The position numbers and the translations under genes are program-made. A stretch of DNA of 12,899 bases, taken from contig JAIXRB010000055.1 in NCBI GenBank assembly GCA_027485405.1, positions 1 to 12,899 on the forward strand, given 5' to 3'. The notes beneath the pieces were generated by a model that saw only the letters and a list, made by a program, of their open reading frames with translations, was not told where the DNA came from and made no database searches. Within the stretch, counting starts at the first letter, position 1. Every line of letters begins with the position of its first letter. Source of the DNA: Leptospiraceae bacterium (GTDB taxonomy: Bacteria > Spirochaetota > Leptospiria > Leptospirales > Leptospiraceae). Positions 5,906 to 12,899 of the stretch are shown here, piece by piece.

Positions 5906-7792
5906 TCATGAGACAACGTTCGGAATTAAAATTTCTAATTCAAAGACCGAATCTCGAATGCTCGCTTTTGCCGTTCCATTCAGCAGAGTTAGCCTCGTTG
6001 AAATGCTTTTCAACGCTGGCGCCTCCTTACCAACGTTTCTTTGACATAGGTTTTTTTGAATGAAATGAATATCTCCATTTACAAGGGATAAACTCCATTC
6101 CGTTTCTCCCTTTCCATACTTTAGATCATTTGTGCAAACTTCATAAAAGATATAATAAAGATTCAGATAGAATTCTCGATTTACGGGAGAGATTTTTAAA
6201 TTATGGAAATGTTGAATCATTGGCTCAGTTAGATTCAAATTGATCTCTCTACCGATTTCCGAATATCTACGGAGGAGTTTTAAATTAAAACCCGTCAAAA
6301 AATTCTCATACAATAGATTCAAATCTTCGATTTCCAATAAATTCGAACGTAAAGAGCCAAGTATTGAATTTAATCTTTCTCGAAGACCGAACAAGAATGA
6401 TTTTCGACTGCTTTTTGATTTAACAATTTCACGATCTAAAAGTATTTTTAGATCAGTGAGACCAGCCCCAAGATTGTCATGAACCATGAGTTGCATCTCT
6501 TCTCTTTGTTTCGAAAGAGCTCTTAGATTCTTGTCTTGCATTTGAAATTCAATACTCGCCCTAGCTTCAATCGCATAAGAAAAATACTTACTCAAAGAAA
6601 TGGACTGGAAGGTTACATAAATCGCATAACCAATTATTAAGTATATGCCGCCAGAAGCCCCATTTAAATTTAGGAATACGGCGACATAACAAAAAAGAGA
6701 CAGACCAAACAATCCAATTCCCATAAGATAGTGAACTTGCTTTTCTTCCTTGTGCAGATAAAGCAGTACTGCCGAATGCAAGAAGAAAAATACTACAAAA
6801 ATAATCATGTAATACAAATTGAAATAATATTTCCAAAACCCTGGGAAAAAGGGAGAAAGAAATGCTATAGCTCCACCTATCAAAAAAGCTTCACTGATAA
6901 ATGGAATTTTTTTTCTTTGAAATAGGTGTATAAGAAACTGGTTCGCCGCTAGCAAAGATAGAATGTTTATGAAATGAATTAAGTTTGTCACAATCACAGT
7001 AGGTAGAACGGGAAAAAAGAAGAGGTAAAGTTTAGAATTGATTAAGGGAATTCGGATCAGAAATGACAAACAGAGCAATGAAAAATAAAGGAAAACGAAC
7101 TGGTTTCGGTTTAAAATAAAAAATGCTAAATGGTAAACAAAAGCCCCAAAAATCAATCCAAATATTAGGATTTCTGCAATATAGTTTTGCATTTGGTAAC
7201 GATGCATTTGTTTCGCACTTGCCAAAAGGAATTGGCCTCTAGGCCCTCCTCTAAAATAATCTCGATTCGAAAAATGGATCACTATATCTAAGAACTGTTC
7301 CTTAGTTTTAAAATCGACAAGTGTGTTCAAGCGCAAAGGAACCATCTCGTCCAAGTTAGAAGAGACTTTCCCTACCTCAAATAAAAGTAAACCATTGATA
7401 TATAATCTGGAAGCTGAAAAAGGGTGAGCAAAGAATACAGAAAAATATTTTTCAGTGTTGGATTTTTGTACTTTTACTTTCAGTCGATACGTTGCATACC
7501 CTTTGGCAGGAAGATAGTCATTCTGAATTTTCTGCGAGGTCCAAAGACGAAAAGGAGCGTATAATGTTGGTATAGGTGTGGATTTAGGATCCGAAAACTT
7601 ACTTGGATCGATCAATTGTTCCCAATAAAATTCCCAATTTTCGGAAAGGTTGATCGGAATCTGTTCTTCCCAAGAGAGATCGGAAAGATCAAAATAGGAA
7701 TTGTTGGAAGATAAATTCTCTTGTTTTGTAAAGCAGTTGTTCAACAAAAAGAAGCAAATCGACAGAAATGGAAGGAAGCTTAGGATACGCAT
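5906..7792 (-). CDS. 7TM-DISM-type membrane sensor histidine kinase with degenerate ATPase domain
   Basis: The 628-residue protein begins with a signal or lipoprotein-like sequence (hydrophobic 3-18, LLNNC with Cys20). Residues about 40-195 are a periplasmic beta-rich domain carrying the WEFYWEQLIDPSKF motif (53-66) typical of sensors with a jelly-roll domain before seven membrane spans. The spans lie at about 203-227, 231-252, 262-289, 301-318, 325-346, 355-376 and 381-400. Residues 410-482 are a HisKA_3-type dimerisation region with His438 in MVHDNLGAGLTDLK. The C-terminal ATPase-like domain keeps an N-box (EVCTNDLKYG, Asn555), but the usual DxGxG box is replaced around 576-585 (IHFIQKNLCQ), and the GxGL box is AL-KSISTRL. 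The position of the phosphatase Gln in HisKA_3 kinases is Ala443. The gene starts at an ATG overlapping the regulator's stop (TAATG), so the two are translationally coupled. It is clearly a sensor; whether it binds ATP is doubtful. Confidence 0.85.
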   Translation of the reverse strand: MRILSFLPFLSICFFLLNNCFTKQENLSSNNSYFDLSDLSWEEQIPINLSENWEFYWEQLIDPSKFSDPKSTPIPTLYAPFRLWTSQKIQNDYLPAKGYATYRLKVKVQKSNTEKYFSVFFAHPFSASRLYINGLLLFEVGKVSSNLDEMVPLRLNTLVDFKTKEQFLDIVIHFSNRDYFRGGPRGQFLLASAKQMHRYQMQNYIAEILIFGLIFGAFVYHLAFFILNRNQFVFLYFSLLCLSFLIRIPLINSKLYLFFFPVLPTVIVTNLIHFINILSLLAANQFLIHLFQRKKIPFISEAFLIGGAIAFLSPFFPGFWKYYFNLYYMIIFVVFFFLHSAVLLYLHKEEKQVHYLMGIGLFGLSLFCYVAVFLNLNGASGGIYLIIGYAIYVTFQSISLSKYFSYAIEARASIEFQMQDKNLRALSKQREEMQLMVHDNLGAGLTDLKILLDREIVKSKSSRKSFLFGLRERLNSILGSLRSNLLEIEDLNLLYENFLTGFNLKLLRRYSEIGREINLNLTEPMIQHFHNLKISPVNREFYLNLYYIFYEVCTNDLKYGKGETEWSLSLVNGDIHFIQKNLCQRNVGKEAPALKSISTRLTLLNGTAKASIRDSVFELEILIPNVVS

Positions 7793-8445
7793 TACAAGAT
7801 GGCGTACTTTTGTACCTTTGATACTAACTCAGCTCTATTGTGCACTTGCAATTTTTTATAAATGGATTTAACATAACCGTTAACGGTATGTTCACTGAGA
7901 TCTAAAAATTCGGAAACAGAGGAAATTTTTTTCCCTCGGGTGAGAAGCTCTAAGATTTGTTTTTCACGATCTGTTAGGTTAAACTGGAGAGTTTCTCTAG
8001 GTCTACGAAAGCTTTCAAAAACCCTAAGGGCAATGGTCGGAGTGATATAGGCTCCTCCTGCCAGAATCACTTCTAATATGGGCTCAATTTGTCCCAGTTC
8101 TGATTTGAGTAGGTATCCCAGTGCACCATTCTTAATCGAATTGAAAATCATTTCATCAGAATTCATATTGGTTAACATGATCGCCTTGATGGCATCGTTC
8201 TTTGAGGTAAGGTGAGAGACCAAATCGATTCCACTCATACCAGGTAGAACGATATCTAAAAAAACGATGTCCAGATTTTTATGAGCGTTTTCTCTTAAAA
8301 AAACTTCCGATGACTTCCAACCTTTTACTTCCCCAACCCAATCAATTTTTGAGAGACGGTTCATGACTTCTTCAAGGAACAAATCATCATTCTCGACAAT
8401 GCCGATTTTTAATTTAGATTTGATAGGGTTAGGATTCTTTTTCAT
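7792..8445 (-). CDS. NarL/FixJ-family two-component response regulator
   Basis: The 217-residue protein has an N-terminal receiver domain (about 12-130) and a C-terminal LuxR-type DNA-binding domain (about 155-215). The receiver keeps the acidic pair Asp20/Asp21, the phosphoacceptor Asp64 (IVFLDIVLPGMSG), Thr92 and Lys114 (GYLLK). The DNA-binding part has LTDREKQILELL at 157-168 and a recognition helix region LSEHTVNGYVKSIYKKLQV at 183-201. It is a complete, canonical regulator that should bind DNA as a dimer when phosphorylated. Its stop overlaps the start of the sensor-kinase gene by one base, making that kinase its expected partner. The ATG at 8445 has only a weak ribosome binding site. 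A perfect TATAAT lies about 66 bases upstream on the same strand. Targets are unknown; the operon itself or nearby envelope genes are possible. Confidence 0.93.
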   Translation of the reverse strand: MKKNPNPIKSKLKIGIVENDDLFLEEVMNRLSKIDWVGEVKGWKSSEVFLRENAHKNLDIVFLDIVLPGMSGIDLVSHLTSKNDAIKAIMLTNMNSDEMIFNSIKNGALGYLLKSELGQIEPILEVILAGGAYITPTIALRVFESFRRPRETLQFNLTDREKQILELLTRGKKISSVSEFLDLSEHTVNGYVKSIYKKLQVHNRAELVSKVQKYAIL

Positions 8446-8510
8446 GGATCATCTTAGTAAGGCAATCGTCTGGACTCACATAACTTAAAAATGAATGAGA
8501 TCTCTGTCGA

Positions 8511-8516
8511 TTATAA
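8511..8516 (-). promoter_or_regulatory. possible -10 element upstream of the regulator/kinase operon
   Basis: On the - strand a consensus TATAAT lies in the 141-base gap between the 207-residue gene and the response-regulator gene. A TTGAAG is 14 bases upstream, too close for a standard -35, and at 17 bases there is only TTTTTG. The leader would be about 60 bases. The -10 is good but the promoter as a whole is uncertain. Confidence 0.35.
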
Positions 8517-8586
8517 AAAATTTCATTATCTTCAAAAATGATGTCTGGGTTTACGTAGTAGGGCTATTTTCAGCCTTCAGATTTAA

Positions 8587-9210
8587 CTACTTTTTCGATT
8601 TTCGAATTCCAAGTAAAAGATTCGAAATGGTTGTTTCCGATTCCAAAAACTTTCTATCTTCCAAGTTTACAAATCCTTCACTCATTGTGTAGCAACTGTT
8701 TTTCATGATACGATCGCGAATCCACCATTGATGTACGGCGGCACTGCGTTTTTCAAAGGGTTCTGAATCAGCCACATGACGCTCCTCATTCCACCTGTCA
8801 GGAATTTGACGACTTTTCAGTTCATATCCAATGGCTGATACAAAGTTATCGACAGCATAGTACAAAAGTTGACTGATTCGAATACATCCCAATTGAGATT
8901 GTGGGATTTTATCTTTGATGGCGATATCGATAGCAGGACGGTTGAATTTGGTACCTCGTAAAAAATCATATCTTGGGATTGCACCGGGACAGACAGAAAA
9001 CGGAGTCCTTCTTTCCTCGATTTCAAAATCAAGAATGGATTGAATAGAAAGATCTATTTCTAGTAAAAAACTGATATCATGGTAACGATCATAAAGTTTA
9101 GATTCAACGATAGCTTTTGCTGGGCTCACATCAAAAAGCCACCAAAAAGAAAGTTTCATATCTCGTTCTAGACCAACAGGGGTATTTTGAATTTTACTGC
9201 GGATTGCCAT
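8587..9210 (-). CDS. hypothetical protein, 207 residues
   Basis: I do not recognise this protein. It has no signal peptide or membrane span and is probably cytoplasmic. The N-terminal part is rich in aromatic and charged residues (KLSFWWLFDVSPAKAIVESK at 19-38, LYDRYHDISFLLEIDLS at 39-55). It has a central FSVCPGAIPRYDF (71-83) and a helical, Trp-containing segment with DRWNEERHVADSEPFEKR at 138-155 and HQWWIRDRIMK at 160-170. The only cysteines noted are at 74, 109 and 173, not arranged as a metal site. The start is well supported: AAAGGA lies 4 bases before the ATG at 9210. It is divergent from the metallophosphoesterase gene across 49 bases and lies 141 bases upstream of the response regulator on the same strand. 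Coding status is likely from the ribosome binding site and clean frame; function is unknown. Confidence 0.65.
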   Translation of the reverse strand: MAIRSKIQNTPVGLERDMKLSFWWLFDVSPAKAIVESKLYDRYHDISFLLEIDLSIQSILDFEIEERRTPFSVCPGAIPRYDFLRGTKFNRPAIDIAIKDKIPQSQLGCIRISQLLYYAVDNFVSAIGYELKSRQIPDRWNEERHVADSEPFEKRSAAVHQWWIRDRIMKNSCYTMSEGFVNLEDRKFLESETTISNLLLGIRKSKK

Positions 9211-9214
9211 ATTA

Positions 9215-9220
9215 TCCTTT
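9215..9220 (-). promoter_or_regulatory. ribosome binding site of the 207-residue protein gene
   Basis: AAAGGA on the - strand, 4 bases (TAAT) before the ATG at 9210. It fixes the start of an otherwise unrecognised gene and is one of the clearest ribosome binding sites in the window. Confidence 0.55.
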
Positions 9221-9259
9221 GTTTAAAAAATAGTCTAAGATTTACATGGAACAAACAAT

Positions 9260-10498
9260 TTGAGAGGATTTCTAGTCTTTTTATCATTTTTCACAACAAT
9301 CATAGGCGTTGGCTATTTTTATATTGGTTTAAAAATGATTCCTAATCTTGGATTACATGGAATCGGAGTAGTTGTTGCTTGGATAATCATTGCTCTATTC
9401 GTTTTTGCCATACCAATATCTTACTTTATTTCGCATACTGTAGCAAGTCCCAAATTGCAAACTTTCTTTTCTTTTTCTTCATTCTTAAGCTTAGGATTTT
9501 TTACCATATTACTTACTTTAGTTGTAATTGGTGATTTGTTATCTGGACTTATCTCAGCAATTTTGTATCTTTTCCCAAATCTTTCTACTTTAATTGATAA
9601 AGCTATTTTTGATTCTCTTGTTCCTTCCCATTGGTCGATTTTAAATTTATTCTATTTCATATTTTTAGTATTAGCTGGAGTACTTACACTTTGGGGAATC
9701 TTTCAAGCTCATTCTAGACTTCGGATAGTGGAGGTTTTTGTTCCAATTAAAAATCTACATCCCGATTTAGAAGGATTTACAATTGCCCAAATTTCTGATG
9801 TGCATATAGGTCCAACGATTCAAAGACCATTTTTACATCGTGTAGTAAAACGAATCCAGAGTATGAATCCAGATTTTGTTGCTATTACAGGGGATTTAGT
9901 GGATGGACCTTCGCATTTGTACAGAGAACACATATTACCTTTAAAGGATCTAAGTTCAAAGTACGGTACTTTCTTTGTGACCGGGAATCATGAATATTAT
10001 AACGGAGTTTTAAGCTGGCTTAAAGAAATCGAAAGCCTTGGAATACAAACACTGTTAAATGAAAATAGAATTTTTACAAAGGGAAAGGCTAGTTTTGCAA
10101 TTGCAGGAGTCACGGATCTGCAGGCAGGTAGGATCCTTGCCAGTCATGCAACAAATGCCAAAAAATCAATGCTAGGTATCGAGAAATCCGATTTTAAGAT
10201 ACTTTTGGCCCACCAACCTAATTCAGTTTACGAAGCGGCGAAAGCCGGTTTTGATTTGCAGCTTTCAGGACATACGCACGGTGGACAATATTTCCCCGGT
10301 AATTTAATCATTTATTTAGCTCAGACATTTGTTGCTGGACTCCATTTATATGACAAGACCTTACTATATGTAAGTAGAGGGACTGGCTATTGGGGTCCGC
10401 CCATTCGAATTGGAGCTCCTTCGGAAATCACAAAATTAATTCTAGTAAAAGACAATGGTTTCCAAAAGACAAAAATAAAGGTTAAGAGAGTCAAATAA
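9260..10498 (+). CDS. membrane metallophosphoesterase (calcineurin-like, YkuE/YaeI type)
   Basis: The 412-residue protein has an N-terminal membrane part and a C-terminal two-metal phosphoesterase domain. Hydrophobic spans lie at about 3-23, 35-57, 67-91 (with more hydrophobic residues to 105) and 127-148. The catalytic domain (about 172-395) shows the full set of metal ligands: Asp180 and His182 (SDVHIG), Asp212 (GDLVDG), Asn243-His244 (GNHEYY), His318 (LLAHQP), and His338 and His340 (SGHTHGGQ). Enzymes of this type cleave phosphomono- or diesters or pyrophosphates, often of lipid precursors at the membrane; chlamydial LpxG of lipid A synthesis is one relative in this broad group. The substrate here cannot be told from sequence. 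The start is TTG at 9260: an in-frame TAA at 9236 limits the gene upstream, and no in-frame ATG occurs before residue 26. Its base composition is more A+T-rich than its neighbours. It converges on the second cyclase gene. Confidence 0.9.
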   Translation: MRGFLVFLSFFTTIIGVGYFYIGLKMIPNLGLHGIGVVVAWIIIALFVFAIPISYFISHTVASPKLQTFFSFSSFLSLGFFTILLTLVVIGDLLSGLISAILYLFPNLSTLIDKAIFDSLVPSHWSILNLFYFIFLVLAGVLTLWGIFQAHSRLRIVEVFVPIKNLHPDLEGFTIAQISDVHIGPTIQRPFLHRVVKRIQSMNPDFVAITGDLVDGPSHLYREHILPLKDLSSKYGTFFVTGNHEYYNGVLSWLKEIESLGIQTLLNENRIFTKGKASFAIAGVTDLQAGRILASHATNAKKSMLGIEKSDFKILLAHQPNSVYEAAKAGFDLQLSGHTHGGQYFPGNLIIYLAQTFVAGLHLYDKTLLYVSRGTGYWGPPIRIGAPSEITKLILVKDNGFQKTKIKVKRVK

Positions 10499-10531
10499 CG
10501 GACCAGATGAGCTAGTTTAAACTTTCTTGAC

Positions 10532-10651
10532 TTAAGATTTTGCGGAGTAATGAATTTGTCCTGTTATCAAAGGTTCATATACGGCAGAATAAGAAACAAA
10601 GGAATCACAGTACATGATTGTATCAATATACTCTGGATCAAATCTCCATAT
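10532..10651 (-). pseudogene. possible coding remnant behind the second cyclase gene
   Basis: After the cyclase stop (TAA) and a second in-frame stop (TAG at 10652-10654), the same frame stays open for 39 codons to a TAA at 10532-10534. It reads IWRFDPEYIDTIMYCDSF, then VSYSAVYEPLITGQIHYSAKS. The amino-acid mix looks protein-like (Tyr, Asp, Pro, Gly well spread), but there is no start codon context and no family I recognise. It may be a leftover of a gene deleted here, or simply chance. It accounts for most of the 159-base gap between two converging genes. Confidence 0.25.
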
Positions 10652-10657
10652 CTATCC

Positions 10658-11896
10658 TTAGACTTGTGGATCTTCTGCATGTTTGGTCGTGAAAATTTCT
10701 AAGATGTCTGAAATACCTTTGAGTTCATGGAAACCGACGGATTTCCAGTTTACCCGCTCGGTGCGTTTACAAATTTCCGCTGTTGCTAGTAAGCCCTGTT
10801 CGAGTTTAGCGCAAAGTCCCTCCACACGCGAGGCTCGGTTCACGTCATTGCCGATGACGGTAAAATCCAAACGACCAGGGGCACCGATGTTGCCGTATTC
10901 TGCATTGCCGAAGTGCAAACCGATGCCATGTTCGAGTAACGGCAATTTATTTAGCGTTCGTTCCGCATTCAAGGCTGATAATTTTGATTCGGCTTTTAAG
11001 GCAGCATCTACCGCATTTTGGCATGTTTGTCGGTCTGAGCGGCCTTTACGGACGGGAAAGATCACGAGCATAGCATCGCCGATGTATTTCAAAATTTCGC
11101 CGCCGTACTCTTCAATGACTGCCGCCATTGCCGTAAAATAATCATTTAACGTTGCGACGAGCTCGTGGGCTTCGAGGCTACTAGAAAGCTGTGTAAAACC
11201 ACGTAAATCAGAAAACCAGATCGCGGCTTCGATGCGTCGAATGTCTCCCGGCTTTACTTGTCCGGCAAGAACCTGGCCACCGGGATCTGCACCCAGATAG
11301 GTGCGAACCAGTGATGCTGTTGTGTGGCGTAGGGAATGAATTTCGAAGCAAGCCGCAAGTAAGGACATTAGCGTTTCGAGTTGGATAATATCTTGCTTTG
11401 AGAATCCGCCGGGTTTATCAGTAACCCAGCTTAGCGTGCTCAAAGGTCCAGTCGTAAACCGCATAGGAGCGGCAACATAGTCCGTTGCACCTATCTTTTG
11501 TAGGTCCTGCAATATTGGATATTCAAAGTGAGATTGATCCGGATTGATCTTACAATGAACCCATAATCCTTTCTCGATCACTACAAATAGCGGACTCTTT
11601 TTGTAAGACTCAGTTTCGTAAGCCGCATGGCTGAGCGAGATTCGATTGATTCCACCGCCTGTACCAGCACGTTCTCGTTCGGCGAAGATAGTATCCTGTG
11701 GTGTCTCGACATTACGTTGATCGCGTTGCCAGATATAGAGTTCGACTGATACCTCTGGATGAAGTGTGCGGATTCCCAGCATACTCCGAAGCAATTTGTA
11801 TCCTTGGTCATTGAGTTTTTCGCAAACTTTGAGAAGCAACTCTCCCGGGTCGGTGGTAAATCGAGCTTCTGTCAGAAGCCAATCGAAAAGGGGCAC
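10658..11896 (-). CDS. class III (IIIb-like) adenylate cyclase with N-terminal sensory region
   Basis: The 412-residue soluble protein has an N-terminal region (1-190, possibly GAF-like, with IRTLHPEVSVELYIWQRD at 42-59) and a cyclase domain at about 222-400. A TYLGADPGGQVLAGQ linker (199-213) of the kind seen in many alphaproteobacterial homologues joins them. Catalytic residues are metal-binding Asp230 (FSDLRGFT) and Asp274 (LKYIGDAM), adenine-selecting Lys270, and transition-state Asn353 and Arg357 (DVNRASR). The second substrate-selecting site is Thr346 (DFTVIGN), not Asp; this is the class IIIb pattern known from bicarbonate-responsive cyclases such as cyanobacterial CyaC. Asn350 replaces the usual Asp of the IGD motif. 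The start is GTG at 11896; an in-frame TGA at 11927-11929 limits it. A good promoter lies immediately upstream, so the message may be leaderless. G+C is visibly higher than in neighbours (31 of 60 bases at 11041-11100), hinting at transfer. Confidence 0.9.
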   Translation of the reverse strand: MPLFDWLLTEARFTTDPGELLLKVCEKLNDQGYKLLRSMLGIRTLHPEVSVELYIWQRDQRNVETPQDTIFAERERAGTGGGINRISLSHAAYETESYKKSPLFVVIEKGLWVHCKINPDQSHFEYPILQDLQKIGATDYVAAPMRFTTGPLSTLSWVTDKPGGFSKQDIIQLETLMSLLAACFEIHSLRHTTASLVRTYLGADPGGQVLAGQVKPGDIRRIEAAIWFSDLRGFTQLSSSLEAHELVATLNDYFTAMAAVIEEYGGEILKYIGDAMLVIFPVRKGRSDRQTCQNAVDAALKAESKLSALNAERTLNKLPLLEHGIGLHFGNAEYGNIGAPGRLDFTVIGNDVNRASRVEGLCAKLEQGLLATAEICKRTERVNWKSVGFHELKGISDILEIFTTKHAEDPQV

Positions 11897-11901
11897 ACCT
11901 A

Positions 11902-11930
11902 AGAATATATACCGAGCAAATGCGGGTCAA
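11902..11930 (-). promoter_or_regulatory. sigma-70-type promoter of the second cyclase gene
   Basis: On the - strand TTGACC (11930-11925), 17 bases, then TATTCT (11907-11902). The spacing is ideal and both hexamers are close to consensus (5 of 6 and 4 of 6). Only five bases separate the -10 from the GTG start, so transcription would begin at or inside the start codon. Confidence 0.55.
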
Positions 11931-12012
11931 ATAGATTTTTACCCTGAGCAGTTGGTATCTGAATACGAAATCCCTTTTTTCTGTTTTGCTTTGCCCTAAT
12001 TGACATTAGATT

Positions 12013-12032
12013 CCATTTTAAACTTAAAATGG
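12013..12032. repeat. perfect inverted repeat across a stop codon
   Basis: CCATTTTAA, two bases, TTAAAATGG: two 9-base arms in perfect inverted order, covering the last two codons and the TAA of the gene at 12024-12899. It is A+T-rich with almost no loop and no T run follows, so it is not a standard terminator. It could be a weak transcript-end hairpin or a protein-binding site. Confidence 0.5.
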
Positions 12033-12899
12033 CGCTGTATTGTCTATACTGCCATTGACTGTGTTCGCAGTAGCATTTGCCGTAGAAGTTCCAGTAGCAG
12101 AAGAACTGCCTCCCCACTGAGCATTCAATTTTGTTAAGTCCGTGGCACTTGTCCCAATGGGGACTCCTGTTCCGGTAAACAAATTCAAACTGCTTACGCT
12201 AAGCGCATCCAAATTTGCAGAATATGTTGAATTAGAGGATGTTCTCGTAGAACTCAAAAATGCCGAGTTATTTAGCAACAAATCGAAGGCCGTTTTGTTG
12301 GTATCAGTTGATTCTAAACTTTCTACTCCATACAAACTAACAGCATTTCCTGATACCGTGAAAAAAGCTGGGTTTTTTATATTGGTTAGGAAATAGACTT
12401 CTTTGGCATTTACCGATGGGTTGATTGTATCTAGGCAAGCCTTTAAGTTAGCAACTGTTGTTACACCAGTTGCAGTCCCTGCCGTTGGATTTCCATTGTT
12501 TGGTGTCAAAATTACATTCGGAGAAACACAAGTACCGCCGAGGTTTTGAACAGTTGTCACTAATGTTGGATTGGCAAAAAGGAAGTTTGTCCAAACTTGC
12601 CCTATGTTACCCATTGCTGTATTTGTATAAATTGCTGAAGTGTTGTCCGTCGCAAGCGGAAATGCGGCATTTATCACAGCTCTGGTTGAATTGCCAATAG
12701 CGGAGAACACATAAGCTCTGTTTGCCACATTAACTCCCGTAGATTTAGAATCATAATTATTTACAGTATAGGTTCCGTCCATGGAAGTAACTCCATTCAC
12801 TTCCTGAACATAAAAATGAGCCTTGTCAGTAAAGGTTGAACCAATGTCTTGCAAAATCACAACCATTGATCGAGTATTTGTAGATGCATTGTAATCGAA
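12024..12899 (-). CDS. Ser/Thr/Asn-rich probable surface protein, C-terminal part
   Basis: The frame is open from the right edge (reading FDYNASTNTRS) to the TAA at 12024-12026, giving 291 residues with the start outside the window; the first ATG inside it (12866) is only internal. The sequence is rich in Asn, Thr, Ser, Ala and Gly and poor in charged residues, like many leptospiral exported proteins. Visible parts are an MVVILQDIGSTFTDK strand-like start, TSMDGTYTVNNYDSKST, two cysteines about 30 residues apart (GGTCVSPNV and LKACLDTIN) that could form a disulphide, and a low-complexity SSSATGTSTANATANTVNG near the end, followed by DNTAPF. I know no family for it. The Cys pair and the composition argue for export. 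An incidental likeness to the Thr/Gly linker of the propeller lipoprotein is a matter of composition, not homology. Confidence 0.75.
   Translation of the reverse strand, partial: FDYNASTNTRSMVVILQDIGSTFTDKAHFYVQEVNGVTSMDGTYTVNNYDSKSTGVNVANRAYVFSAIGNSTRAVINAAFPLATDNTSAIYTNTAMGNIGQVWTNFLFANPTLVTTVQNLGGTCVSPNVILTPNNGNPTAGTATGVTTVANLKACLDTINPSVNAKEVYFLTNIKNPAFFTVSGNAVSLYGVESLESTDTNKTAFDLLLNNSAFLSSTRTSSNSTYSANLDALSVSSLNLFTGTGVPIGTSATDLTKLNAQWGGSSSATGTSTANATANTVNGSIDNTAPF

Noticed and set aside
8495..8692. Small + strand open frame across the gap before the 207-residue gene
   Set aside because: Half of it is antisense to the 207-residue gene, and it has no ribosome binding site.
11899..12117. Small - strand open frame between the second cyclase and the right-edge gene
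   Set aside because: It overlaps the end of the right-edge gene in another frame and has no start signal or protein-like composition.
12864..12866. ATG as the start of the right-edge gene
   Set aside because: The frame stays open through the window edge upstream of it, without a ribosome binding site, so it is probably an internal Met.

Overview
The window looks like a spirochaete chromosome, most probably a Leptospira-type organism and possibly a saprophytic one. The clues are a base composition near 38% G+C in most genes, spirochaete-style lipoprotein signals, a 7TM-DISM-type sensor kinase behind a LuxR-type regulator, and two class III nucleotide cyclases within 13 kb. This is an inference from gene style; no marker gene is present. 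No RNA gene, insertion sequence, CRISPR array or phage gene was seen, and no gene-free stretch exceeds 300 bases.

Region 1 (1-3546, + strand). The window opens inside the last 61 codons of a SiaC-family (DUF1987) regulatory phosphoprotein. Three bases later comes a class III adenylate cyclase with a helical N-terminal stalk. This pair is the most interesting content: in Pseudomonas SiaC controls a diguanylate cyclase (SiaD), whereas here the partner would be an adenylate cyclase. It is followed by an unrecognised protein with weak ankyrin-like segments, and by an Ada-like fusion of an AraC-type DNA-binding domain with an O6-alkylguanine-DNA alkyltransferase.

Region 2 (3570-5800, - strand). 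A two-gene unit encodes a lipoprotein with a Thr/Gly repeat linker and seven YVTN-type propeller blades, and, overlapping its stop codon, an exported or membrane protein with an LSm-like start, a coiled coil and a C-terminal hydrophobic part. A terminator-like hairpin facing the + strand lies just upstream.

Region 3 (5906-9210, - strand). An unrecognised 207-residue protein is followed by a NarL/FixJ-type response regulator. The regulator is translationally coupled (TAATG) to a membrane sensor kinase whose ATP-binding domain looks degenerate.

Region 4 (9260-12899). A multi-pass membrane metallophosphoesterase on the + strand converges on a second class III cyclase on the - strand, of a different subtype (Thr instead of Asp at one substrate-selecting site) and visibly richer in G+C. 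The window closes in the C-terminal part of a long Ser/Thr/Asn-rich protein, probably surface-exposed, whose start lies beyond the right edge. Overall the segment carries signalling (two cyclases, one two-component pair, one SiaC switch) interleaved with envelope proteins and one DNA-repair gene.
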